This document shows positions 48,701 through 61,254 of a stretch of 64,000 nt of DNA, piece after piece. A program made the position numbers and the translations under genes. Source of the stretch: Mactromeris polynyma (lineage: Eukaryota > Mollusca > Bivalvia > Venerida > Mactridae); assembly GCA_032209605.1 (NCBI GenBank), contig JASFXZ010000001.1, forward strand, positions 28,772,619 through 28,836,618. Reading direction: 5' to 3'. The stretch's first letter is position 1. Each line of letters begins with the position of its first letter. Below the pieces are notes generated by a model. That model did not search any database and was not told the DNA's origin. It saw only the letters and a program-made list of their open reading frames with translations.

Positions 48701-50399
48701 ACATACCATTCCTTGCACCAATGCTCCTATACGTATTTGCCCTGGTGCCTTCTCAGTGGGTACTGTCTTGTAGAATGTTGTTTTTCCTGGGGTCTGTGTG
48801 GGGAAGGCATTGTCTTACGTATGTGGCGTTCCATGTAACAATTTAATCTCTCTTTCTGTACATATATATATACACAAGAATTACACAAACGAAAGGGACA
48901 TACGATAAAAAAACTTAAATGATTGCTGCAAACACAATATAATGCATGTAGAACATACATACATGTATATAAAACAGTAGTCCCGGGAAGGTCCAAATAT
49001 GTGCTCAATGACTTTAAGAAGTCAAAGCATCTGAAAAGAGGCCGTTTAGTGCACGAAACGGTCGACAGAAACATAATGTAAATACATTTTCATAAACCTA
49101 ATGTTTGCGTTTGCTCGATCTTAACTTCACGATTCGAGTTTAAAACAGATATTACCACTTTGCATTTGGTATTAACACTTCGACGTATTCATTCGAGTTC
49201 ATGCGGTTGAGAAAATTAACGCGTTGATTGATTTTTCTGGTCTAAATAATACTTTTGCAGCGGCTGCTACTGCATGCAGAGAAAACTGTTTGTTGTTCAC
49301 CATTAAGAAATTTCTCAAAGTTAGGTTATGATTTGCAATTGAGTTTCGTTGAGACCTTTCGTAAGTCAGTGAGTATATATGCTGCGATTATACCAAAGTT
49401 CAATGAGCATATTAAATAATTAAATATTGTCAGAGGAGTACGTAAGAGGCTCACTAAAGTGTACATCGATAATAGATATATATGTGTTGGATCAAATTTA
49501 TAGCCATGGACCAAATATATATTTAACGGTTCAGCACATAAATTGCGTATAAATGTATGATTATGTCTAATGTATGTGGCATTTATTTGATTGAGATGTA
49601 TTTGAAAGCCGCAATTTTACATAATAGAGACCAAAGAGCTCTTTTATTTTCCAATAGACATATTTTTAAATCAAAGCTCCCATTTACAGATTCAAAACAT
49701 GACTCGATTGTAACCTTAACAATCAATAGTAGTCGAAATTATTTATAAGAGTTAGTTAAATAAATGTTTCACTTCTGGAAACGTCTTACTTCACTCCGAT
49801 TTCTGTTCCTACAAGCAACTGATTTTATTTATTGAGATAGATCTGAAATTAATACTAGAATAAGTCATCGATGTGAATATATCTATGTTCTCCACAAACT
49901 TGTAGACGACAGTGTGAAGTCGGGAGTATGATTTCAATATGAACAAACATTGAACTTATACAGTACTGTTTGGTGTCTCATTTCCCTTCCTTCTAATTTT
50001 ATTGAACCAAAATATACATCTTTTTAGTTTTATTAAATACCTCTTTTCCCGCACTTAGTTCTATCGTTCCTATTTCTCTCCATTTGAGCTAGTTTAGTTA
50101 GTAATTAGTCTCCATTCTTAGTTTTTGTGTTTCACAGCCCTTCATTTTTACTTCCCTTATGTTTCTGACTACAATGTAATGTTTTCTGTTTTTTTTTCAT
50201 TTTAACTGCATATGTATGTAAATGAGGTAGTTACCATGATTTTACATATTGCTTTGTACAACTGTGGTACCTGATACTATTATATATTTGTATGTTTTAT
50301 CGAAGGCCACATCAAAACTATGATTTTTTTTGTATATTTGTGTTATTCGTACGGGTTCTAGTATGGAGAGGTCCTGTTTTGTTAATATGGCCTTCGCTG
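45794..50399. other. Gene-poor region with partial extra copies of the duplicated family
   Basis: 49180-49690 matches 45515-45630, then 45948-46190, then 47000-47106, skipping the sequence between, so a shared ancestral unit has been differently deleted. A SINE-like fragment lies at 48715-48860. 46500-47000, 47540-48700 and 49750-50400 show nothing recognisable. ORFs at 45880-46221 (minus) and 49326-49514 (minus) share IYLLSMYTLVSLL because they lie in the paralogous repeat. Confidence 0.45.
46342..46485. repeat. Direct repeat of about 46 bp, 92 bp apart
   Basis: attccctcatgtggtgcacg followed by atttcaaatggtcaaggtct and attttg occurs at 46344 and again at 46434-46436 with no visible difference. 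A short recent duplication in non-coding sequence. Confidence 0.8.
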
Positions 50400-51920
50400 T
50401 CCTACTTTTTCGGCGTAGCTGTATAACATAGACATTGACCTACATTTTCGACCAACCAAATGTTGTCCACGAAGTGGGCTTTTCAAAATCTTATATTTTC
50501 ACCCAAGTGGCACCAAACGGGATTTTCGTTCATTCAAGAGGCACACAACGAGATTCGTAAGATGTGCGTTCGTAAACAGTTCGAATTTGCCGGTAGTAGT
50601 TAATATGTTTAAGCATGTATGTATAAAATGACTCTGATGAAACAGGGCCATTATTATACTCGTATATACACTCAACAAAATTCCTAATCGGTCAGTTTAT
50701 ATTGTATTATTATTTTTCTAATAATGTATGTATTCACCCAAAATTTCACATACCGATATTTGAACAGGTAATGCAGCGAATTATTGATTTTTTTAGCCGG
50801 CTCGCTATGAAACTAACCGTATTAGGCGTATTGACGTTTATAGCACGTTTTGCACGTACGGGGCATGGACACATATTTGCACGTGTTCTTGTACACTTTT
50901 GTCATTGCTGATGAAAATCCTTTTTGAAAAACACAAAACATGGTGAGAATGACTGAAGAAGAACGCGCCTGAGCCGTCGGAATAATACAGGCCGGAACTC
51001 ATTTACGACAGGTGGGTTTTATTTTTTGAAATTTCATAAGAATATTGACATTATTTGTTTGTAGCCATTATATTGGTGATTATTTCCGTTTTCAACTTAT
51101 TTCAGGTGGCAAGAACCTTTAATATAATGGCTACAAACAAATAATGTCAATATTCTTATGAAATTTCAAAAAATAAAACCCACCTGTCGCTCGGGCGCGT
51201 TCTTCTTCAGTCATTCTCGCCATGTTTTGTGTTTTTCAAAAAGGATTTTCATCAGCAATGACAAAAGTGTACACGAACACGTGCAAATATGTGTCCATGC
51301 CCCGTACGTGCAAAACGTGCTATAAACGTCAATACGCCTAATACGATTAGTTTCATAGCGAGCCGGCTAAAAAAAATCAATAATTCGCTGCATTACCTGT
51401 TCAAATATCGGTATGCGAAATTTTGGGTGACTACATGCATTATTAGAAAAATAATAATACAATATAAACTGACCGGTTAGGAATTTTGTTGAGTGTAGAT
51501 CCGTACTAATATTTTGTAAGGATTTATTTTTCAACATGTTGCCAAAAAAATATTTCATTTATCATACCGGAAGACATCATTCTATCTACGCCGTTTGTCT
51601 TTTTTAAGATATTTCAGAAATAATTCAGGTTAAATTCAAGCCATGGTCATTGTTGTATATAAACATTGGTTTACGTTCATCCGGTAGGACAATGGTTTCC
51701 AAAATGTGCAACAAACGACAGTGTTTGGCCCGATAGTTTTATGGCCTCGTGCAATTCATCTACTGCGGCGTACACCGGAGAAAAATATCTCAAGAACAAC
51801 TGAGCGACTCATAACTGAAAAATGTTGTTTATGTTAAGTCTATGGGTGATGGAAAATTAATTGCCAATAGCATGGCATATTGAGAAGTGTGTTTAATTTT
51901 CCTCATATTAACACATATTT
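50400..51920 (+). repeat. Dispersed repeat family R1, copy split by a foldback Tc1 element
   Basis: 50440-50668 and 51498-51915 together align with 43265-43990. The interruption is the element at 50669-51495. Shared text includes 'ttgtaaggatttatttttca', 'gacatcattctatctacgcc' and 'gtgatggaaaattaattgcc'. Confidence 0.8.
50669..51495. mobile_element. Tc1-like foldback element (827 bp) with arms of about 380-400 bp
   Basis: It begins CACTCAACAAAATTCCTAAT and ends with the complement (..TTTGTTGAGTG), flanked by TA at 50667-50668 and 51496-51497. The arms (about 50669-51070 and 51120-51495) are nearly perfect complements; the right arm has lost about 38 bases. Each arm carries the 5' end of a transposase gene: MVRMTEEERA, a stop, then AVGIIQAGTHLRQ in the left arm. 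A GTGGGT..TTTCAG intron follows, with VART continuing at 51109. The rest of the transposase is absent. Confidence 0.88.
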
Positions 51921-53627
51921 AAGAGATTAATCAATCCAACAATATTACATAGACAAGAAACGAACAACAATAAACTTAAGTAAAATTGTTGACTTTCCTC
52001 GTAATTCTCGGCAAATTAATATTTATGAGATGTTTAAAGTGCACATGCCTCTTTGTGTTTGATGTAATGAAACTTCTAATTATCAATGTCTTTGTTACCA
52101 ACAATAACCACAATAAATGAAGTGGTGGAAAAGTTTACTCCAAGACGTCACGCACAACGTACTAAATATGAGAGAATCTCATCTATCAAGTTATCTAAAG
52201 AAACACTGTATACACAATATGTCAACAATTCTATGGTAGAGACACCTTTGGGATTTACACACAATTGGTGTATAGAAAGTTACTCATTATCGGATAGTTC
52301 AATTACATATTTGTCTGGTGACAATCCCTGTCCTTGAAACATCACAACATCGTACTAATGAATGGTTTACAGTATGGTATATATTTCATCAATAAAACAC
52401 AAAAGTCAACAGTAATTTAGAAAGCAGGGCATTTTTTAATTTAACAGAAAAAAAATGTATTTAAGTTTTATTGTGGTGAATTCTTTTTAGTGTAGCTTTA
52501 AAAACAACCCAAATGAATTACTAAACTAAGTAAACATTTAATGCAGAAGGTGCTGGGTAGTAAAAATCCGGACATGAAAAAGATTAGGTAGTTCACGTGT
52601 ACTGCATAATATCTGGGACCAATGTATATATTGGTCACAGATAATATCGTCCACAAGTTCAAGGTAAAACTTACAAAGACAACAGTTAAGTGCAAGGTTG
52701 GTACATCTGTAAAATGGTTTTAGGCCCAGGTAGCTATACTGACAATTTTCAGGCTGTGGTGCAGTTGTTTTGCGGATTATATCTAAACCTTTACATGACA
52801 GGCATTCCATTGCGGTTTCTTTTTTCATATTATTGTGTACGCCCATTTGTACGCTTCATGTGAACAATGCATGTGAAAAACAGCATTTGCCGTAAACCAT
52901 AAAACAAGAAACATTTTAATCTACAAAAGATATATCAATTGAAAGACTAAGTGGTTTAAGTCAGATAGCCGATCTAGTGGCATTATATGTAAATTTATAA
53001 TACTGCAAATAAAAATCCAGTAATTTCTTGGTTAAAGGCTCGCGTGTAGTATTCTACGACACAGCGCTGACAGGCTATATGACGTGCGAACTAATTTCCC
53101 CTTCAGCCGCCTTGTGACCATTTTTGCTCACGGCTCGACTTGAAAACTTTTATCGCTTGATGTCCGCAAGTTATTAGAAATTGACAATTGATCTTCATAC
53201 ATGAGTCAATAAATATGGAAAAGATTACATGTGTGCATGTATTAATATTCAAAACGATAGATTTTTTAAGGTTTGAGCCAAATTCACTTCGGTAAAGTTC
53301 ATGTGATAAGACGCTTGAATATTATTTTAGAATCGATCGCGCGCTTAATCATGTGTATTGATGATTTGAGGGGGGGGGGGGGGGGTATACAATACAGGCA
53401 ATACACATGCGAGTGAAATAAAAGAAAGTTGATATACAGCAAGTAATTCCCGATATATTTAAAAGGAATACGTTTTAATTACTGATAGTATACTAGACTA
53501 AAACATGCTAAACAATTTTATGAACCAAAAACAGCAATAATACGCAGATCTAATTATTCGATCTAGAGCTAGGCATCGAAAAGTTGCCTGTTTAACAAAA
53601 TTATTATGCAGTGTTATAAAGTCGTTG
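51921..53627. other. AT-rich stretch with two isolated ORFs
   Basis: The plus ORF at 52086-52337 (MSLLPTITTINEVVEKFTPR and onwards, 83 residues) and the minus ORF at 52846-52538 (102 residues, with CLSC, CCLC and a donor-like GTAAGT inside) have protein-like composition but no recognisable domain. They could be chance ORFs, relics or single exons of unseen genes. Confidence 0.2.
53370..53385. repeat. Poly-G run (16)
   Basis: Sixteen consecutive G between 'gatttga' and 'tatacaatac'. Length in an assembly may be uncertain. Confidence 0.9.
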
Positions 53628-53724
53628 TACAGGTTTTTGACAGGGTATATGGGTGAATATAACCTGTATGCGATTCATAGACAGGTTATATTCCCCCATA
53701 TATCCTGTCAACAACCTGTATAAC
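53628..53724. repeat. Palindromic hairpin of about 97 bp
   Basis: Arms gtacaggtttttgacagggt, atatgggtgaatataacctgt and their near-complement (acaggttatattcccccatatat..ctgtcaacaacctgtat) surround a loop of about 10 bases (atgcgattcat). Confidence 0.8.
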
Positions 53725-56700
53725 TAATAATATACATTAATATATCAGAAGATACTATTCAGCAACAATATCGTGATTCCCATGCAAACTTAATGACCAA
53801 TCATGTCATGAAACGTGACAAAGTAGCTCTTAACATAGATGTCATATGACCCGGAGACATGGTGAAAGGACAGATTCAATTAGTTTATAAAGTGACATTA
53901 TTTACGAGTGCACTATCTCCTACTGTTGTCTAGTTTATTAGAACGATCACAGCTGTCAAGTTTATTTACCCATTTGTAATCATTAACTGATCAAAGAGGG
54001 CCTAATGTCATATTCTTGATAATTTAACGGACGCTAATAAATGTTTTTTACTATGACAAGTAAATTTTCCAGCAGCATTTGTATTTCCACACCCCAGAAC
54101 GAAAATGACATTCTAAATAATATGGTTTGCCACACACGTGAACAATCGCATTATTAAAGTACATGTGTAGACCATAGCCTTTAGAAAGTCCGTACATTGC
54201 ACCTAAGTTGGCTAACATTACTGGCAAAGTAATAAAACATCCATTATTTTGTTCTGACTAGTTATACAATAACAATACTATGTCATTAAGTCTATCGTCT
54301 AATGGTATAAAGACGTCATCGAACAAATATATTTTTGAGAATATTTTTCTTACGCACGATGAAACAATTTACTCTGCTTGAATGTCTAGGGCGAAAAATT
54401 GGAGAACATTGTTGACCAATTTGATTAATATGCGTACACTTGTATGACGTACGGATCACTCACTATTTAGCATAGAAATCTTGTCGATAATGAACGACAA
54501 AATGTGCAACGGTTAAGTGTACGCCGTTGAGTTGATTTAAACTGGCTTCCCTACCAGTACTAAAATGTTCTTCCAGAAGAAAGAGACGACTTCATTGTAT
54601 GAATCACTTGAAGAACTTGTATAATAATTATTTCAGAAACTATACGTTAAGTATGGTATTTAGTTATTGAAACTAAAATATGTTAAAGGCCAAATAAGGG
54701 TGTTTTTTTCCATTTATACTGAAAAATTGCAATTAAATTTATAAGCAACACTTTTACACACATTGATTAAGTGTTATCTGTCCTTGAAAGATACATTATT
54801 TGTTGTCTGCAAAAAAAATACGCCATGTTTGACCTTGTTGAGATTTCCGTAAATTGTAGATGTGCTTCCGTCACTATCCGTATGCGATTTAAATATTCAC
54901 CAGAACATAAGCAATAATGAAAGAAAACGCATCTACAAAACAACAACTAATCACATTTAAAACTGCCATCATGTGATTAGACGTCACCGATTAATGCGCA
55001 CTTGTCGTAAATAATATGGAAGCTCGGTAATCAATGAGTGTAAATGAGCACACGATGTAATAGGTTCAACTAACCGGTCGGCAACATAAGGATTTAATGT
55101 TTTTGTGTCGAAATTAAATCTTCTGAAATTTATTGGGGCAGTATTAGAACGCGAATAATTAAGTTTGAGTATGCTTGAAGATGTGAATATTCTGTATAAT
55201 GCAGATGTCTCGAAAAAATGTATTTACGACCTCTATTGGGAAATTTACATAATTTTTCATGACGTTGAATTTGAATTGGAGATAAACATGAATAGAAATG
55301 ACTATTATACATCGGAATCATCTCATGAATCAACGAGTCTCTTATTGGACACACAGCCTCCGAATGTACGCAACCATTGTGTCATGTTTACGATAAAACT
55401 GGTAATGACGACAAGAAATGCTGTTAAATGACTCCAATTTTCAGATAGGCCATTAGGTGCGCAGTATGCAGGCAATTAACTCGAAAATCGCATGGCAGTG
55501 GGTCCGTGCCGATGTTTGTAAGGTCATTAGTTAAGATTAATTTATTTTAATTTGATTGTGAACCAAGTATATTTCATCAACCAAATACTCGTATCGTTCA
55601 GTGTGATCGGACTGACGTTCGTCTGTGACTTTATGATTCCCCGACTCTGTCTAGCCGGTAGCTGAGAAAGCTTTCGGCGTTCTCCCGTTCGTATTCCTAT
55701 TATAGCAGTGTGAGAGATTCTTGCTGTAACGATAGAACGAGGCGTATGGGAGAGGTAATATCATTTTATTGTGTATTGTATTGTTCGGTGTATATACAAA
55801 TTAGATTCTGTCAGCTAAGTCAATGTACGTTTACATGTTGGAGATGCAACATGTATGGGCAAATCGACATTTATGTGCGAGGTTGGAATGCCTTCAACGA
55901 GTATTTATACCAATAGTTCCGAAGCAAGGACGCCATTTGGAAGTCAAGTGTCTCATGATTTAGTTACTATTTGTACATTTTTGAATTGTATAAGCGTTTG
56001 TAATGCCATGATGTGTTGGCATTAAAATATATTCGCGACAGAAATCGCTTTTGAAAATGTCAAAAACACACTCCAGTGTTACACTGAACAAATTACAATA
56101 ATAGAATTATCATCGACATATTACACTTTACAAAAATAAAACACATCCACAACGAGATAAACAAAACATCAGCTGTCATCAGTCTGCCTTTGAAAAAACT
56201 TGATGCCTTCCGCTTAGACCTTTCACGTTTATTTGGTGAACATTTCTTTCGTGATTTGTATACACATTAAAAGGTATCTATTTGACATTAAGGTAGTTTA
56301 TTTGAAAAGGTAACCCTAACCCTACAGCATGTTTTCGGAAACACAATAGAATCACCTTATTCGGAAACACAATAGAATCACCATAATCAGAACCACAATA
56401 GAACTTTAAAATATCGTTGTCATTATTATTCGTTAAAGAGATTTATGTTTCTGGTACGTACTTTGGCAATATGTACGCAGTGGTTCCACTACAGCGTACT
56501 TTACTTTAAGATATGGGGGTCATTGGAAGACGCGTTTACTTTACGAACCATTCAGAGAAAGTGTAACCTATCCAGACAGATAAAATTACAGTTGAAATTT
56601 GGTTAACTGAAGACAGGGATACCTAGTAATTTAATTGATTTTGGTCATTGAGTGATATATTATTAGACCATAGTGTTCGCCCATTATGACTATTGATCCA

Positions 56701-59700
56701 ATTTCTATGATTGAATAGGACGGTTTACTGAGTTGATAACTGTCGATAAGCTTACATACCGTTCCAAACAGACATTTGATGTTGTACCAACGTTACACGT
56801 CAGATCTTCAGGTCGTAACTACGTACTATGTCGGGGTGACTATTTAAACGTAGGAACATCGTAACATATGCAACCAATATTCAACCATACTGCAAACTGA
56901 TCCCGATATATTAGAATATGGATTGGTGTATTTAAATGTACAAACAATTAGAGACATCGCGTTTTACACATTTTTGTAGCACACCAGTCCGAGCCCACTA
57001 GATCTCAATGATGTATGGAAAGTCCAATTTATAGTATTATATGATTAATTTAGAACAAAACAACTTTGGAGCGATTATGAACTAGTGGAACAATTGTACA
57101 TTAAAATCCGCGGGTATTATATATTTTAACAGTTTTTCTTCGGCATCGGATGCCTGCTGGGTTTCGCATCTCATATTCCGTTCATTAATTTTTAAAAGCT
57201 GAAAAAGACCTGAAATACAGTGACAAATCGACCCAACCAAAAACAGTTATAGGTCGACCCTAATGAGTCTACAGCTATCTTAGTTGTGATATTTGAATTG
57301 AGAAGTTTTTAAAGGTAATATCTTGTGTATGTGGCGTTCCCTGTAACATCTTAATATTTCCCTTTTGAACAATATGTGTAATTAACATTGAAACCTTTCA
57401 GTGAATAGCTTTCGACATACGTGAGAATACATGTACTCATTTCAATCCATATAGGTATTAATTGCAATGTTATTGGATATCGTAGGTATTAACATCATAA
57501 ATATTAAGTCATTAAATGTGTTCTTAAATTTGGCTTATGCAGTGAGATCAATAAATAGTATTTGTTCATCAACAGTAATATATTGCACTTATTGATGGCT
57601 TAAACCCTCAGATGCATGTTTGTCAATGACCGTTCCGTGGCGTTACTTCTATTTTCACTATTCATTTATGCTCATGTGTTCTTGTGCTTTTGGGTGGCTG
57701 TGCACTTTGTATGTATGTGGCATACTTGCTCGACTCGTTTATTCATTTTAAGCCCTTCTTTTCGTACATCAAATATCACCCAATCGTAGTTATGACGACA
57801 CAAACTGATTTCCCCCCGAAAATGTTATGGAAGTTTAATTGTGACTTATAGAAATAAACGAACGTGGAAATATTTATAAGTATTGCATAATTTGTTTATT
57901 CCATTTGAACAGCAGATTATATGTTTTAAGAGTTATTTACATTCTGACGAGACATCATCATTTTGTTACTTACTTTAATATCTTGTTCTTTATATTGGCA
58001 CTGCTCTTGTTCAATAATTTAGTTTTCTAATAATAATGTAGTTTTAAAAAGATTGACAATGTATCTACTAAGTGCTATTAAAGTACGTAGTAATCTATTA
58101 CGTTCTTGATTGGATGTTATAATTATAATGCTGTTTTTTCATATTTACTCATATTGTATGACTGTCGTTTGTCATGTGTATTGTAATATTTCGTTTGACA
58201 GTGTTGTATGTATAAATGTACATGTACTTACTCTCATAGAGTATGTCAATATTAGTATTGTAAATCGAATATATTGGATTATAAGTATTATACATAAATC
58301 AAGATATTAATAAATCATTCTGTTCTGTTCTAAAAAGAAAAGTAGACGAACAATGTATCTGTTGGAAAATGTAAAACCTAAAATATGACTTTTTGTTCAC
58401 TAATACAGGTTTGTCATGTCACAGCTCATATGATTATTGTTACGCTTTCAATACTTTAATCACAACATTACCGTCCTAGTCACGTGTCGCTGCTTGGTGT
58501 ATATATTTCAATGCTTTCTCATAGCATGAAATACTGAAGTAACCCTGTGTAATCCCAATCTAGAAATACAAGTGAACCTAATGATGTTTACGAAATTAGT
58601 CTGTACTGTTGAAGTCTATTAAAAGCATTAGTACTACGTTGTACAATATGTCGTGCTGGTGACAGTTGAGATGATATTTAATCGAAGATACATTGCATTG
58701 GTCTGATTAACCACTGAAGCGGTAAAACTGGAAACCATTGTACAAAAGTCAGAATTACATTTGCGGCTTTAAATTGTAGTGCAGTTCATTTGCCCGCTTG
58801 AAATGAGGTTGAATCACAATCAGGGACGTAGAATTCTAAAGGCCATGTAGGCCACGGCCTACACTTTGTTTTCGAAAAATCGAAAAAATAAAATAGCCAA
58901 AACTGCAATAAGATATTAATTGTATGTTTTTGATGTTATTGTAACATATTTACCGGAACGAAATAAACGCCAAAACGCATCTATGACGATGTAGCTGCGA
59001 ACATTTTTCCGGGGAACCATGTCCCTGGACCCCCCCCCCCCCCCCCTAAAACTAGGCCTACACATCAATTTCAGCTAAGCTGATGATATCGCTTGCTTCA
59101 ATACGCAGTAAACGATATAAAACCTCACGCGTGCTTGTCGTTGCCAAACGGCTGGAACAACGCAGACGCAAATGATAGCTTTTATTACCGGCAATCCAGA
59201 TGACGGACGCAAATCAAGATGACAGACGGCACTAAAAACATTCGCTCTGTGTCGCTTTCTTTTATAATGATAATATTCTTTCTGTATAAATAAAGGTCAT
59301 AATTTTGCCGGCAATGAATGATGCTGAATAGAGTCAAAAAGTGGATATTAAATATGATTACATAACTCAATTAGGAATCAGAAACGGCATACCAAAGCTT
59401 CATAATCACAGCTTGTTACGGATTCCGTTAAAACGAAAGTTGTCTGAAAACAATCAGCGATAATTGTTAAAAAGAACACCCGGAAATGGTGTCGATAAAT
59501 GCATAATTAGTTAATTACCCTTTTTATTTTGAGCAGGATGCTTCATAATGTTTATTGTCTTGTATAATTTTGTCGAGTGTTTTCGCAAATATAGATATTT
59601 CTACAAGCTGTTATTTTTGAATGTGTGGTATTTTTTAGCGATATAGCATTTCAATGCGACGTTATCATGTCCTCAGTTGTTAAACTCCCCCGTCGGTACA

Positions 59701-60837
59701 TATTCCGACAATTCCAAGACCGCGATGCCGTTGTGTTTCCAAGTTTTTCTTCATACTTAATTGTTAAACAGTCCTGTGTCACTCAGTGTGGCCCTCAAAT
59801 CCTACGTTTTGTGTCACCGCTACACTTTTATTTCATTGCATATATAAAGGATCAGTATAGCGAGCTATCTATGCCCTTCTCTCTGCTAGCTATCCTCACA
59901 CTTAATCGCTATATGGTCATTGATTTCCAACTCATATACGAGCGCTGCTATGGGATTTACACCCTCTTCTGTAAGTGACGTCATTTCAAGAAAACGCAAC
60001 ATGTGATATCACTATTTGCAAGCAGGAAACAATATTTACTCCATATGGTCACTTCGTTTTCATATTGCCATATGGGGCAAATATTGCTTACTATTAGTAC
60101 GTGGTGACGTCAAATGTGACGTTTTCTGGAAATGACGTCACCGAAAGAAGAGGTTGGAAGCGGCGTTTAGACATACATTTACTGTATTGGTAATTGTACA
60201 TGGATGGATTGCCGATATTCCGTAAAAATATGCCGAACCAAACATCCAACTTTCATTCAAGTTCCATTAAAAATTGTTCATTTTCCTTATCATCTACTTA
60301 ATATCTAGCGCTTACATTTAAAGCACTGTGATATGTTATGGAGACGCTACATTCTATTACATTCTTCACATATATTCTAATTGATAATAACTTCACAAAG
60401 ACAACTGGAACTTCTTGCAATTAAACGTAATAGTGAAACGCGAAAGCAGGCATTCTGTTTTAAGAGCATTATATGAAGACTTATAAATGTCAGAACTAAA
60501 TAAACATCACTTGCATGCTATAGCGGCTCTAGTGAGTTTTTAAAAAAAAAAGTATTTCTTAGAAATGATTTTTCCATTTTAGACGGATAAAAATCCTGCA
60601 CGAACTGGATAGGTGGCACTTTCAGTTGATGTGTCGAGGGGGATTATGCAAACAAACAACTTAAGAATGGTTTAAGTACAAAAAGTATGATTAGATAAAT
60701 ATTGGGAAATGTTTCAACCATATTCACTATGAATTTAGATGATTCAAAGGTTCGCCGTGAAAGCGCTATAACAGCTACTCAAATACTTTGTTTTCTTCCA
60801 AAGAATATCATGATGTTGATGAGCCCGACGATTATTT
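53725..60837. other. Gene-poor AT-rich region
   Basis: No exon chain or domain is visible on either strand. ORFs at 55165-55431, 55710-55916, 58110-58310 and 59625-59978 lack recognisable motifs. 57325-57365 echoes the SINE-like 'gtggcgttccctgtaac' phrase. 58830-58870 has a 'ggccatgtaggccacggcc' repeat-like phrase that reappears in part beyond the poly-C run (aggcctacac, about 59056). Confidence 0.4.
59030..59046. repeat. Poly-C run (17)
   Basis: Seventeen consecutive C between 'gtccctgga' and 'taaaactagg', at the end of a repeat-like 'catgtccctggaccc' phrase. Confidence 0.9.
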
Positions 60838-61147
60838 TCGCATCCTATCCGCATAATCATATAGAGGTATAGCTTTGGCAAATTGTATGTATAAGATATA
60901 TTGAAATATACTTAATACTTGCCTGACTGTTTGGAGCGAAAAATATGACAACATTTGTGATAAACGGAACGGTTTTAGAAAGAAGCGTAGCACCATAGAC
61001 CACATCTCATCGTTAACTAACCTTATAGACACCAGAAAAAAATTAAAGAAATCTACTTTCAGTGCCTTTATTGATTTTAGTAAAGCTTATGATTTTATTA
61101 ATAGAGACAAGATGTGGAAACGATTGTTAGTCCAATCATTCTACTGA
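60838..61147 (+). pseudogene. LINE reverse-transcriptase fragment (5' half of the remnant)
   Basis: One frame reads RGIALANCMYKIY, a stop, NILNTCLTVWSEKYDNICDK, NGFRKKRSTIDHI and the RT motif AFIDFSKAYDFINR, then DKMWKRLL, and ends at a stop near 61147. The order matches the N-terminal part of a non-LTR reverse transcriptase (the first active-site Asp lies in FIDFSKAYD). The in-frame stop and frame break before RGIAL show decay. The element type within non-LTR elements is not resolved. Confidence 0.82.
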
Positions 61148-61254
61148 AAAAAAGGCAAATAAAGGAAAACAAATGAACAGAAATGAGTTTGGCATAAATG
61201 TATTGTTTAATATCTGCCGTGTATGGAAAAAAATATATAGGAAAATCTTACGGT

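Noticed and set aside
50900..60830. Hammerhead ribozyme cores (CTGATGA..GAAAC), frequent in bivalve satellites
   Set aside because: CTGATGA-like strings occur at about 50636, 50908 and 60815, but I could find no matching GAAAC strand with flanking stems.
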